Of a stretch of 64,000 bases of DNA, positions 1-8,823 are shown piece by piece. A model generated the notes under the pieces. It saw nothing but the letters and a program-made list of their open reading frames with translations, did no database searches and was not told the DNA's origin. A program made the position numbers and the translations under genes. This DNA comes from Klebsiella grimontii (GTDB lineage Bacteria; Pseudomonadota; Gammaproteobacteria; Enterobacterales; Enterobacteriaceae): NCBI RefSeq assembly GCF_900200035.1, contig NZ_FZTC01000052.1, positions 183,027-247,026 on the forward strand, written 5' to 3'. The first letter of the stretch is position 1. Every line of letters starts with the position of its first letter.

Positions 1-647
1 TGAAAAATACCATCAATACCGCCGTACAGCAGCGTACCGCCGTCGGTATCGTCGGCCTGCTGGTGGCGCTCTACTCCGGCATTAACTGGATGGGCAACCT
101 GCGTGAGGCCATCCGCGCCCAGTCGCGCGACGTCTGGGAGCGCACGCCGCAGGATCAGGAGAAAATCTGGGTCAAATATTTCCGCGACTTTATCTCGCTG
201 ATCGGCCTGCTGGTGGCGCTGGTCATTACCTTGTCGATCACCTCCATCGCCGGCTCGGCCCAGCAGATGATTATCTCGGCGCTTTACCTTGATTACATTG
301 AGTGGCTGAAACCGGCGTGGCGGCTGATTGGCCTGGCGATTTCCATCTTCGCTAACTATCTGCTGTTTTTCTGGATTTTCTGGCGGCTCCCGCGCCACCG
401 CCCTCGCCGCAAGGCGCTGATTCGCGGCACTCTGATTGCGGCCGTCGGCTTTGAGATAATCAAAATCATCATGACCTGGACGCTGCCGGCGCTGGTGAAA
501 TCCCCCTCCGGGGCGGCGTTCGGCTCGGTGTTGGGGATAATGGCCTTCTTTTATTTCTTTGCCCGCCTGACGCTGTTCTGCGCCGCATGGATTGCCACCG
601 CCGAATATAAAGACGACCGCCGGATGCCGGGTAAAGCCCACGACTAA
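1..647 (+). CDS. yhjD: YhjD, BrkB/YihY-family inner-membrane protein (5' partial)
   Basis: The reading frame is already open at base 3, so the true start lies left of the window and only about the last 214 codons are present. The fragment shows four hydrophobic segments: one near its start, one around YFRDFISLIGLLVALVIT, and two flanking a basic stretch (FWRLPRHRPRRK). It ends in a short charged tail. This matches the C-terminal half of YhjD, a multi-pass inner-membrane protein of the BrkB/YihY family. In E. coli, yhjD lies immediately before yhjE, as here. A role in lipid or LPS-precursor transport is suggested for YhjD from E. coli suppressor genetics, but the substrate is not settled and the sequence does not show it. 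Confidence 0.85.
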   Translation, partial: KNTINTAVQQRTAVGIVGLLVALYSGINWMGNLREAIRAQSRDVWERTPQDQEKIWVKYFRDFISLIGLLVALVITLSITSIAGSAQQMIISALYLDYIEWLKPAWRLIGLAISIFANYLLFFWIFWRLPRHRPRRKALIRGTLIAAVGFEIIKIIMTWTLPALVKSPSGAAFGSVLGIMAFFYFFARLTLFCAAWIATAEYKDDRRMPGKAHD

Positions 648-654
648 ATCATTA

Positions 655-688
655 TTGGGCTGAATAAAAGACGCAAAATTCAGCCCAA
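655..688 (+). terminator. Hairpin after yhjD
   Basis: An 11-bp perfect inverted repeat (TTGGGCTGAAT at 655-665 and its complement at 678-688) begins 7 bp after the yhjD stop. No clear T run follows, so it is either a weak intrinsic terminator or a 3'-end stabilising hairpin. Confidence 0.55.
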
Positions 689-767
689 CCTGGCATTTCA
701 GCATATAAATCCAACGTGTAACTTTTATTTAACCTAAACCTGGTTTTATTGACCATTATTTGAATTA

Positions 768-783
768 TGTGAAGCATTTCATA
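768..783 (+). promoter_or_regulatory. Candidate CRP site upstream of yhjE
   Basis: TGTGA-AGCATT-TCATA matches the CRP consensus TGTGA-N6-TCACA at 9 of 10 conserved positions. It lies 135 bp before the yhjE start in an A+T-rich 270-bp intergenic region. Catabolite control would suit a permease for an organic acid. The assignment rests on the motif alone. Confidence 0.45.
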
Positions 784-917
784 GAAGTTATTTTTCTGGC
801 ACAGAAATTATTCACTTTTTGCCTATTTTTTAACCTCCCCCACCCCTTGTTACAGATTGAAATGTCCCCAAGGCTGTGGCTATATGGCCTTTCGTTCGCA
901 AAAAATAAGAAAGATCT

Positions 918-2240
918 ATGCAAGCCACAGCCACCACACTCGACAACGCGCAGGACACCGTTCCGGTTAACTCACGCAATAAAGTCGTCGTCGCCTCACT
1001 CATTGGCACCGCCATCGAGTTCTTCGACTTCTATATCTACGCCACCGCGGCAGTTATTGTATTTCCACATATATTCTTCCCGCAGGGCGATCCCGCCGCC
1101 GCGACGCTACAATCGCTGGCCACCTTCGCTATCGCCTTTATCGCCCGCCCTATCGGCTCCGCGGTATTTGGCCACTTCGGCGACCGCGTAGGCCGTAAAA
1201 CGACTCTGGTGGCCTCGCTGCTGACGATGGGGATCTCTACCGTGGTTATCGGTCTGCTGCCCGGCTATGAAACCATTGGTATTATGGCGCCGGTGCTGCT
1301 GGCGCTGGCGCGCTTTGGCCAGGGGCTCGGCCTTGGCGGCGAATGGGGCGGCGCGGCGCTGCTGGCGACGGAAAACGCTCCGCCGCGCAAGCGCGCGCTG
1401 TACGGCTCTTTCCCGCAGCTGGGCGCGCCGATTGGCTTCTTCTTCGCTAACGGCACCTTCCTGCTGCTCTCCTGGCTGCTGACCGACCAGCAGTTTATGG
1501 AGTGGGGCTGGCGTATGCCGTTTATCTTCTCCGCCGTGCTGGTGATTATCGGCCTGTACGTCCGCGTTTCGCTGCACGAATCGCCGGTATTCGCTAAGGT
1601 TGCCGCCGCGAAGAAACAGGTCAAAATTCCGCTGGGCACGCTGCTGACCAAACACGTCCGCGTGACGGTGCTCGGCACCTTTATCATGCTGGCGACCTAC
1701 ACGCTGTTTTACATCATGACCGTCTACTCCATGACCTTCAGTACCGCCGCCGCGCCGATTGGCCTCGGTTTGCCGCGTAACGAAGTGCTGTGGATGCTGA
1801 TGATGGCGGTTATCGGTTTTGGCGTGATGGTGCCGGTTGCCGGCCTGCTGGCGGATGCATTCGGTCGTCGTAAGAGCATGGTGGTGATCACTACCCTGAT
1901 CATTCTCTTCGCGCTGTTTGCCTTTAAACCGCTGCTTGGTTCCGGCAACCCGCTGCTGGTCTTTGCCTTCCTGCTGATTGGCCTGAGCCTGATGGGGCTG
2001 ACGTTTGGCCCAATGGGCGCGCTGCTGCCGGAGCTGTTCCCGACGGAAGTTCGCTATACCGGCGCATCGTTCTCCTACAACGTCTCGTCGATCCTCGGGG
2101 CGTCCGTGGCGCCGTATATCGCCGCCTGGCTGCAGGGCAACTACGGTCTGCCTGCGGTCGGACTCTATCTGGCCGCCATGGCGGCGCTGACGATGATCGC
2201 GCTGTTGCTGACTCACGAAACGCGCCACCAGTCGCTGTAA
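918..2240 (+). CDS. yhjE: YhjE, MHS-family proton-coupled permease
   Basis: This 440-residue protein has 12 predicted membrane segments and is the same length as E. coli YhjE. It shows metabolite:H+ symporter (MHS, major facilitator) features. The first segment carries IGTAIEFFDFYIY, the loop between segments 2 and 3 carries GHFGDRVGRKTTL, and segments 4-5 carry RFGQGLGLGGEWGGAALL with ENAPPRKRALYGSFPQLGAPIG. An A-rich stretch with AAGA precedes the ATG. Relatives carry small carboxylates or compatible solutes such as ShiA (shikimate) and ProP, but YhjE's own substrate is unknown. It is a single-gene unit between yhjD and the convergent yhjG, and a candidate CRP site lies upstream. Confidence 0.9.
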   Translation: MQATATTLDNAQDTVPVNSRNKVVVASLIGTAIEFFDFYIYATAAVIVFPHIFFPQGDPAAATLQSLATFAIAFIARPIGSAVFGHFGDRVGRKTTLVASLLTMGISTVVIGLLPGYETIGIMAPVLLALARFGQGLGLGGEWGGAALLATENAPPRKRALYGSFPQLGAPIGFFFANGTFLLLSWLLTDQQFMEWGWRMPFIFSAVLVIIGLYVRVSLHESPVFAKVAAAKKQVKIPLGTLLTKHVRVTVLGTFIMLATYTLFYIMTVYSMTFSTAAAPIGLGLPRNEVLWMLMMAVIGFGVMVPVAGLLADAFGRRKSMVVITTLIILFALFAFKPLLGSGNPLLVFAFLLIGLSLMGLTFGPMGALLPELFPTEVRYTGASFSYNVSSILGASVAPYIAAWLQGNYGLPAVGLYLAAMAALTMIALLLTHETRHQSL

Positions 2241-2251
2241 TTCTCCGCCCG

Positions 2252-2277
2252 CTCCCCTGACCATCCGGCCAGGGGAG
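2252..2277. terminator. Hairpin between convergent yhjE and yhjG
   Basis: CTCCCCTG (2252-2259) pairs with CAGGGGAG (2270-2277). It sits in the 49-bp gap between two convergent stop codons, so it probably serves both genes. There is no strong T run on either strand. Confidence 0.6.
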
Positions 2278-2289
2278 TCTCCTTTCCGA

Positions 2290-4341
2290 CTATTTTTTCA
2301 TCTGCGACAGTATGGTCCGGCACTGATTCGCCTCGCCTTCGGCGGGTGAGATCAGCGCCAGCAGCGCGGCGGCTGGCGTCACCAGCGTCGCCAGCGCTGC
2401 CGCCACCGCGCCGCGCGCAATCAGCGGACCCGCCTTCACGCCCGCGTTCGGCGACTTAAAGCTGCCGCGAACGTACAGCGGGGAACGCAGGGTGATAATA
2501 CGAAAGCCCTTACTCTCCGGATCGATAGTGAGGTCCAGCTGCTCCGATGCAAAGCTGGCGGTCCCGGTGACGTTGATCAGCGCGTTTTCGGTATCAAACG
2601 CGAACACCTGCGGCCGGGCGACGCCGTTGACCACGTCGATATTGGCCGCCGCGCAGTTTACCCGCACCTCATCGTCGCCAAAGATCTGCCCGATGATATA
2701 GTTACCGACGTTCAGACCGAGGATTTCCATCAGGTTGCGGCTGATTAGCCCGTCGTTCATCAGCAGCTTCAGGTTACCGTTACTGTTGCCCAGCAGCGCG
2801 GCGACGGAGTTGCCGGTACCGCGAAGCTGCACATCGCCGTTCATTTCGCCGAGGGTTTTCTGCATCATCTCCACGTTTGGCATCAGCGCTTTCAGTTTCA
2901 TGCGGCGCGCCTGCAGGTTCGCCGTCCCCTGCAGCGGTTTTTTATCCCCCTCCAGATGAATGCTGCCGGCAATGGTGCCGTTGGCCAGCCCCAGACGCAG
3001 CGGCTGCAGGCGCAGGTCGCCCCGTTCGAGGATCACGTGGGTGGAGAGGTCGCTGATGGGCAGCGTGCCGCCGTGCTCAATGCGCCGCCCTTTAAAGCGC
3101 ACATCGGCATCCATCACTTGCCACTTGTCGGTTTCAAAGCGGTCATACGGCAACACTTTTCCGGCTGGCTGCGGAGAAGACTCGCCTTTACGCTGTTCGG
3201 TTTTGCTCCCTTTGCCGCCGGAGTCGACGCCGATTAGCGGCCCCAGATCCGCCAGCCTTAGCTGCCTGGACTCGAGATCGCCCTCCAGCTTAGGCCGGGG
3301 TTTGCCGGTGGTGTAGGTCAGCGAACCGTGGATATCGCTCTCGCCGATACGGCCATTAAAATCCTGATAGGCGAAGCGTGAACCGGCCTTATCCTTGAAG
3401 GTGGCCCGTAGATGCCCGTCGGTCGAAAACGCCGGCGTATCCGGCAGCAGCACGCCGGTCAGGTCGTAGAGATCGCCCAGCGAATCGCCGGAAAACTTCA
3501 ACCGTAGATCGACGCCGCCGAGGTTAAGCGGGTCGCTGACCGTGCCGATAAAAGCGACCCGGGTAGTGCCGGAACGAAAATCCCCCTGCAGCGGGAACGG
3601 CGTACCTTCGCTGCGCAGCGCCAGCATACCGCCGATTTTTCCGTTACCGGCGAGCGGCTGTCCGTTGTAGCTGCCTTTCGCCTGCAGGCCGAAGACGTAA
3701 TCGCCGACTTTCTGCGACTGCCCTTTCCCCTTTTCACCGGTCACTTCACTAAACGCCAGCGGCTTACCGAGCGGGTCAACCACAATCGTCAGGTCTGCGC
3801 GCGACACCTTGTCGTCGATAGCAATCTTGCCGCGGTCAAAAAGAATATTGTCGAGACGGAAAGACCAGTTGGAAGGCGGCGCATCTTTCTCAGACGCCCC
3901 CGCCGAGGCCAGGTCGAAGGTCCAGTTGTTGGTCTTCTCCGACAGTCGAATCAGTCGCGCGTCGGGCTGTTCAAGCTTTATCCACGGCAGGTAGACCGTT
4001 TTGCTGAGCAGCGCCAGCGGGGCGAGCGTCGCCTCAACGCGCGGCAGGTGCACCATCGTGACCTGTGGGATATCAGGCGGGTTGCCGAGGACGATATCTT
4101 CGGCGTGAACGTGCGGCCAGGGGATCCAGCTTCGCCAGCCGCTTTCGCCGGGCTGGCGTTCCCAGACGACGCCCAGATCGCCGCGAATCGCGAACGGGCG
4201 GTTCAGCTCGGCCGACACTTTCTGATTAATCGTCGGCTTCAGGCGGTTCCAGTCAAAGGTCGCCAGCACGATAAAAAACAAAACGATCAGTATGACTATC
4301 GTTCCAAGAATAATAGCAACGGTTTTTCGGGTTCTGCTCAT
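2290..4341 (-). CDS. yhjG: YhjG, AsmA-family protein
   Basis: This 683-residue protein begins with a short basic tail and one hydrophobic anchor (TVAIILGTIVILIVLFFIVL). A large periplasmic part follows, with the AsmA signature near the start (TFDWNRLKPTINQKVSAELNRPFAIRG) and the C-terminal AsmA region (GNSNGNLKLLMNDGL, LDLTIDPESKG). An upstream in-frame extension is open, but the ATG at 4341 is preferred. It has AAGGAG about 10 bases upstream and begins the protein where E. coli YhjG begins. AsmA-like proteins are now viewed as bridge-like phospholipid carriers between the membranes. That role for YhjG is inferred from the family. The gene is divergent from kdgK. Confidence 0.9.
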   Translation of the reverse strand: MSRTRKTVAIILGTIVILIVLFFIVLATFDWNRLKPTINQKVSAELNRPFAIRGDLGVVWERQPGESGWRSWIPWPHVHAEDIVLGNPPDIPQVTMVHLPRVEATLAPLALLSKTVYLPWIKLEQPDARLIRLSEKTNNWTFDLASAGASEKDAPPSNWSFRLDNILFDRGKIAIDDKVSRADLTIVVDPLGKPLAFSEVTGEKGKGQSQKVGDYVFGLQAKGSYNGQPLAGNGKIGGMLALRSEGTPFPLQGDFRSGTTRVAFIGTVSDPLNLGGVDLRLKFSGDSLGDLYDLTGVLLPDTPAFSTDGHLRATFKDKAGSRFAYQDFNGRIGESDIHGSLTYTTGKPRPKLEGDLESRQLRLADLGPLIGVDSGGKGSKTEQRKGESSPQPAGKVLPYDRFETDKWQVMDADVRFKGRRIEHGGTLPISDLSTHVILERGDLRLQPLRLGLANGTIAGSIHLEGDKKPLQGTANLQARRMKLKALMPNVEMMQKTLGEMNGDVQLRGTGNSVAALLGNSNGNLKLLMNDGLISRNLMEILGLNVGNYIIGQIFGDDEVRVNCAAANIDVVNGVARPQVFAFDTENALINVTGTASFASEQLDLTIDPESKGFRIITLRSPLYVRGSFKSPNAGVKAGPLIARGAVAAALATLVTPAAALLALISPAEGEANQCRTILSQMKK

Positions 4342-4450
4342 CCCTTCTGCACTCCTTTTGCGTATCGCCAGTCCTGAATATAGTTGAGAAACGCCAGTTG
4401 CTCCGCCGAATGAGGTTTTCGTCACATAATCCGCGCCAGGTCAAAAAAAT

Positions 4451-4470
4451 AATGGAACGTTGTTTTAATA
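4451..4470 (+). promoter_or_regulatory. Candidate KdgR operator upstream of kdgK
   Basis: AATGGAACGTTGTTTTAATA closely resembles the enterobacterial KdgR box, a near-palindrome built around GAAAC and GTTTT/GTTTC halves. It lies 66 bp before the kdgK start. In E. coli KdgR represses kdgK, kdgT and eda. The site is inferred from the motif and the target gene. Confidence 0.5.
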
Positions 4471-4536
4471 TCATTGACCATAAAAGCGGCCCAGCGCACA
4501 CTAGGGTTAATATTGATTTAATTTCAGGTCATCACT

Positions 4537-5472
4537 ATGTCTAAGAAAATTGCCGTCATCGGCGAATGCATGATTGAGCTGTCAGAGAAAGGCGCGGCGG
4601 TAAATCGCGGCTTTGGCGGCGATACCTTAAACACTTCCGTCTACATTGCGCGTCAGACCGACGCCAGCGCGCTGGGCGTGCACTACGTAACCGCCCTGGG
4701 AACGGACACCTTCAGCCAGCAAATGCTTGAATCCTGGCAGAGCGAGAATGTCCAGACTGACCTGATTCAGCGCATGGCCGACCGGCTACCGGGCCTCTAC
4801 TACATCGAAACCGACGATACCGGCGAGCGCACCTTTTACTACTGGCGTAATGAAGCCGCAGCGAAGTTCTGGCTGGAGAGCGAGCAGTCCGCGGCCATCT
4901 GTGAAGAGCTGGCGACCTTTGATTATCTGTATCTCAGCGGCATCAGCCTGGCGATCCTTAACCCAACCAGCCGCGAGAAGCTGCTGACCCTGCTGCGCGA
5001 GTGCCGGGCGAACGGCGGCAAAGTTATCTTTGATAACAACTATCGCCCGCGCCTGTGGAGCAGCAAAGAGGAGACGCAGCAGGTTTATCAGCAGATGCTG
5101 AGCTGCACCGATATCGCCTTCCTGACCCTCGATGACGAAGACGCGCTGTGGGGCGAGAAGCCGGTGGCGGAAGTGATTGCCCGGACCCACGCCGCCGGCG
5201 TGGAAGAAGTGGTGGTTAAGCGCGGCGCCGACTCCTGCCTGGTGGCGATTGCCGGACAGCCGCAGCTGGACGTCCCGGCCGTTAAGCTGCCGAAAGAGAA
5301 AGTGGTTGATACCACCGCGGCGGGCGATTCCTTCAGCGCCGGCTACCTGGCCGTGCGCCTGACCGGCGGCGATGCTGAGTCGGCGGCCAAACGCGGGCAC
5401 CTGACCGCCAGCACGGTGATCCAGTATCGCGGCGCGATTATCCCGCGCGAGGCGATGCCGCAGTCACGGTAG
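4537..5472 (+). CDS. kdgK: 2-dehydro-3-deoxygluconokinase
   Basis: This enzyme phosphorylates 2-keto-3-deoxygluconate (KDG) to KDPG with ATP, feeding hexuronate and pectin breakdown into the Entner-Doudoroff aldolase step. The 311-residue protein is a PfkB/ribokinase-fold kinase. N-terminal sugar-contact residues appear in GECMIEL and GFGGDTLNTSVYIAR. The PfkB anion-hole motif is DTTAAGDSFSAGY at 258-270, with Asp264 as the catalytic base; Ala replaces the usual Gly at position 261. The length is close to the E. coli enzyme (309). The 195-bp gap before it, shared with divergent yhjG, holds a candidate KdgR box. A second PfkB sugar kinase, the 2-ketogluconate kinase at 54849-55787, is present elsewhere in the window. 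Confidence 0.93.
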   Translation: MSKKIAVIGECMIELSEKGAAVNRGFGGDTLNTSVYIARQTDASALGVHYVTALGTDTFSQQMLESWQSENVQTDLIQRMADRLPGLYYIETDDTGERTFYYWRNEAAAKFWLESEQSAAICEELATFDYLYLSGISLAILNPTSREKLLTLLRECRANGGKVIFDNNYRPRLWSSKEETQQVYQQMLSCTDIAFLTLDDEDALWGEKPVAEVIARTHAAGVEEVVVKRGADSCLVAIAGQPQLDVPAVKLPKEKVVDTTAAGDSFSAGYLAVRLTGGDAESAAKRGHLTASTVIQYRGAIIPREAMPQSR

Positions 5473-5492
5473 CAGAAGAATCGGCGCTGCTG

Positions 5493-5577
5493 CTTCCCGG
5501 CTCGCGCTGCGCTTAGCCAGGCTACTGTCTGGCGCTGGCATTAACCCGGACAAAGCGCGCCTGCGCCGCCGGGAAAA
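5493..5577. repeat. Degenerate REP pair (BIME-like)
   Basis: A REP-like unit (CCCGGCTCGCGCTGCGCTTA then GCCAGGCTAC, 5495-5525) is followed by a second in the opposite orientation (5545-5577, ending CGCCGCCGGGAA). Two facing REPs after a coding region fit a BIME. Both copies have imperfect stems. Confidence 0.5.
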
Positions 5578-5626
5578 TCACCGGGCCAACCCCGAGCAAT
5601 ACGTAAAACAGATTTGCCATTAAATC

Positions 5627-5653
5627 ACCGGATAGCCACGCTATCCGGTTTTG
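5627..5653 (+). terminator. Terminator between kdgK and yhjJ
   Basis: ACCGGATAGC (5627-5636), loop CAC, GCTATCCGGT (5640-5649), then TTTTGCTTT. This is a strong intrinsic terminator for rightward transcription, ending against the yhjJ stop codon. The hairpin can also form on the other strand for yhjJ. Confidence 0.8.
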
Positions 5654-5655
5654 CT

Positions 5656-7161
5656 TTACTGTACGGGCGGAATATCCGTCGCTTCGTTACGCCCTTGCGC
5701 AACGTCACTGGTGCTGCTGGACGCCGCTGCGGCCGCCGGCGCTGGCGCCATCAGCTTTTCCCACGTCGCCTGCAGATCCTTCATGTTGTATTCCGGCTCG
5801 CCCTGCGGCTGCTGCAATACCAGCGCCATATCCTGCGACAGCTGCTGCCGCAGATACTGGTTCAGCATGTCGACCGTCAGCGAATTGAGAAACTCCTGGC
5901 GCAGCTTCTGATACTGCTCGGGCGCGATATCCACCACCTGATTTTGCAACGAACGCATCCGCTGGCTAATCAGGATCCAGGTATCGGTGCGCGCATAGGT
6001 GGCGAACAGCTTCTGTAGCTCGAGGTTTTTCTGCGCGATCAGGGCATCAAACTCCTCCTGCGGCAGGCCGTTATCGCGTACTTTCGCCAGCTCGCGCGCT
6101 ACGGTGGTTAAGTTGGCGTTCAGGCGCTCGCCCGGCGATTCGATATTGATCGCGCACTGGGCGCGCTGGTAGAGGACGCGGCAGTCAAAGCCCAGGCCGA
6201 TATCCTTAATATTACTTTTGCTCAGATTCTGCTGTACGTGCCAGAACAGCGCTTCCCGGGCCAGATCGTCACGCCAGTAGCGCTGTAGCGCTACCGAGTC
6301 GCGGATCGGCTGCCACGGCGCATCCCACATCAGCGACAGCTTATCCTGGCGCACCGCATCGGTCATGATGCTGACCGGCGTCGTCGGCAGCGGCGACAGC
6401 GTAGGAACCGCCACCGGCGTTTCGCGCTTGCCCTTCAGGCCGCCGAACGTTTTGTTGATTTGCTCCGCGACGCTGCGGCTGTCCACGTTGCCGACCACAA
6501 TCAGGGTCATGGCATCCGGCGTGTACCACTTGTGGTAATAGTCTTTTAGCTGGGCAATATCCACCGGCTGCTTCAGCGGCGCCGCCGGATCGTGCCCCAG
6601 CATGGTGGACCCTTTCAGCCGATAGCGCCACCAGCCTTCTTTGGTATCCGCAGGCCAGGTCGCCACCATATCTTCGCCCTGCAGCGCGTGGTTGACCGCT
6701 TCCGGGGTGATCGACATTTTACCGCTGGCGCTGGCCAGCCAGCTCAGCGCTTCTTTCAGCAGATCGTTACGGTTATTCGGTAGGCTCAGGTTAAACAAAC
6801 TGTAGTCATAAGAGACGATGGCGGGCGGCAGAGGACGCTTCGGGTCAATACTCTGCTGCCATAGCGAGCGGGCCTGCATGGTCGGGAGGCCGCCGTTTTG
6901 CGTCAGCGCGAGACGCGGGATAAAGTGGCTAAAGCCGCTCTGCTGAGTGCTTTCGCTCAGCGAGCCAATATTCACGGACAGGCGAACTTCGATACGATCG
7001 CTGGGACGCTGCGGGGTGGCCAGAACCTGCCACTGAAACCCGTTCGCCAGTGTCCCCTGTTGCCAGGCCGGGTCCGGCTGGAGCGCTTCTGCCTGCACAT
7101 AACCGACCGTCGCCAACATCAGCAAACCACCGGTTAAGAGTCGAATTTTTGTGCCCTGCAT
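5656..7161 (-). CDS. yhjJ: YhjJ, periplasmic M16 peptidase-like protein, probably inactive
   Basis: The 501-residue protein belongs to the insulinase/pitrilysin (M16) family and has two M16-type halves. A signal peptide (MQGTKIRLLTGGLLMLATVGYVQA) predicts periplasmic location. The ATG at 7161 is chosen over an upstream extension because it starts the signal peptide and has AGGGG five bases upstream. Active M16 enzymes carry HxxEH in the first half. The equivalent stretch here reads GFSHFIPRL and lacks the second His and the Glu, so zinc binding and catalysis are not expected. E. coli YhjJ is also regarded as lacking the site. The function is unknown; a chaperone or scaffold role is possible but unsupported. 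Confidence 0.88.
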   Translation of the reverse strand: MQGTKIRLLTGGLLMLATVGYVQAEALQPDPAWQQGTLANGFQWQVLATPQRPSDRIEVRLSVNIGSLSESTQQSGFSHFIPRLALTQNGGLPTMQARSLWQQSIDPKRPLPPAIVSYDYSLFNLSLPNNRNDLLKEALSWLASASGKMSITPEAVNHALQGEDMVATWPADTKEGWWRYRLKGSTMLGHDPAAPLKQPVDIAQLKDYYHKWYTPDAMTLIVVGNVDSRSVAEQINKTFGGLKGKRETPVAVPTLSPLPTTPVSIMTDAVRQDKLSLMWDAPWQPIRDSVALQRYWRDDLAREALFWHVQQNLSKSNIKDIGLGFDCRVLYQRAQCAINIESPGERLNANLTTVARELAKVRDNGLPQEEFDALIAQKNLELQKLFATYARTDTWILISQRMRSLQNQVVDIAPEQYQKLRQEFLNSLTVDMLNQYLRQQLSQDMALVLQQPQGEPEYNMKDLQATWEKLMAPAPAAAAASSSTSDVAQGRNEATDIPPVQ

Positions 7162-7295
7162 GTGAACCCCTGATGAACATTCCTGGTTACAACAGCGGCC
7201 CACGGGAGGGCCGCCGAAAAAATATGGTGAGTTAAGTACGTCGGTTAGACCACACGGAGATGAAAATGTCGCATGTTGACGTGAAATAATCATAA

Positions 7296-7369
7296 GGGTC
7301 ACCGCCGCGCATGCGGCAGCGACCCCTAATTATGCGCAGGAGCCCATAGTCCAGCAAGGAACTATGGGC
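7296..7369 (-). terminator. Two hairpins downstream of dctA
   Basis: The 221-bp gap between dctA and yhjJ contains two inverted repeats. GCCCATAGT (7342-7350) pairs with ACTATGGGC (7361-7369), 13 bp after the dctA stop. A compound hairpin (GGGTC/GACCC enclosing GCCGC/GCGGC) spans 7296-7325. Neither has a clear U tract on the dctA strand. Confidence 0.5.
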
Positions 7370-7382
7370 CTAACAGATGGAT

Positions 7383-8747
<1,365 letters not shown>

Positions 8748-8823
8748 TCAGAAATAACGAGTGATGAAATTGCAATGTAATTGTTAATTTATTTGAACTG
8801 ACTCGCGTAAGCTAACAATACGT

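Noticed and set aside
760..1191. 143-codon frame overlapping the yhjE start
   Set aside because: Ser/Pro/Arg-rich out-of-frame translation; yhjE in another frame has the real start and homology.
1107..2264. 385-codon open frame antisense to yhjE
   Set aside because: The translation is rich in Arg, Gln and His with no fold or membrane pattern. It is the codon-bias shadow of yhjE in G+C-rich DNA.
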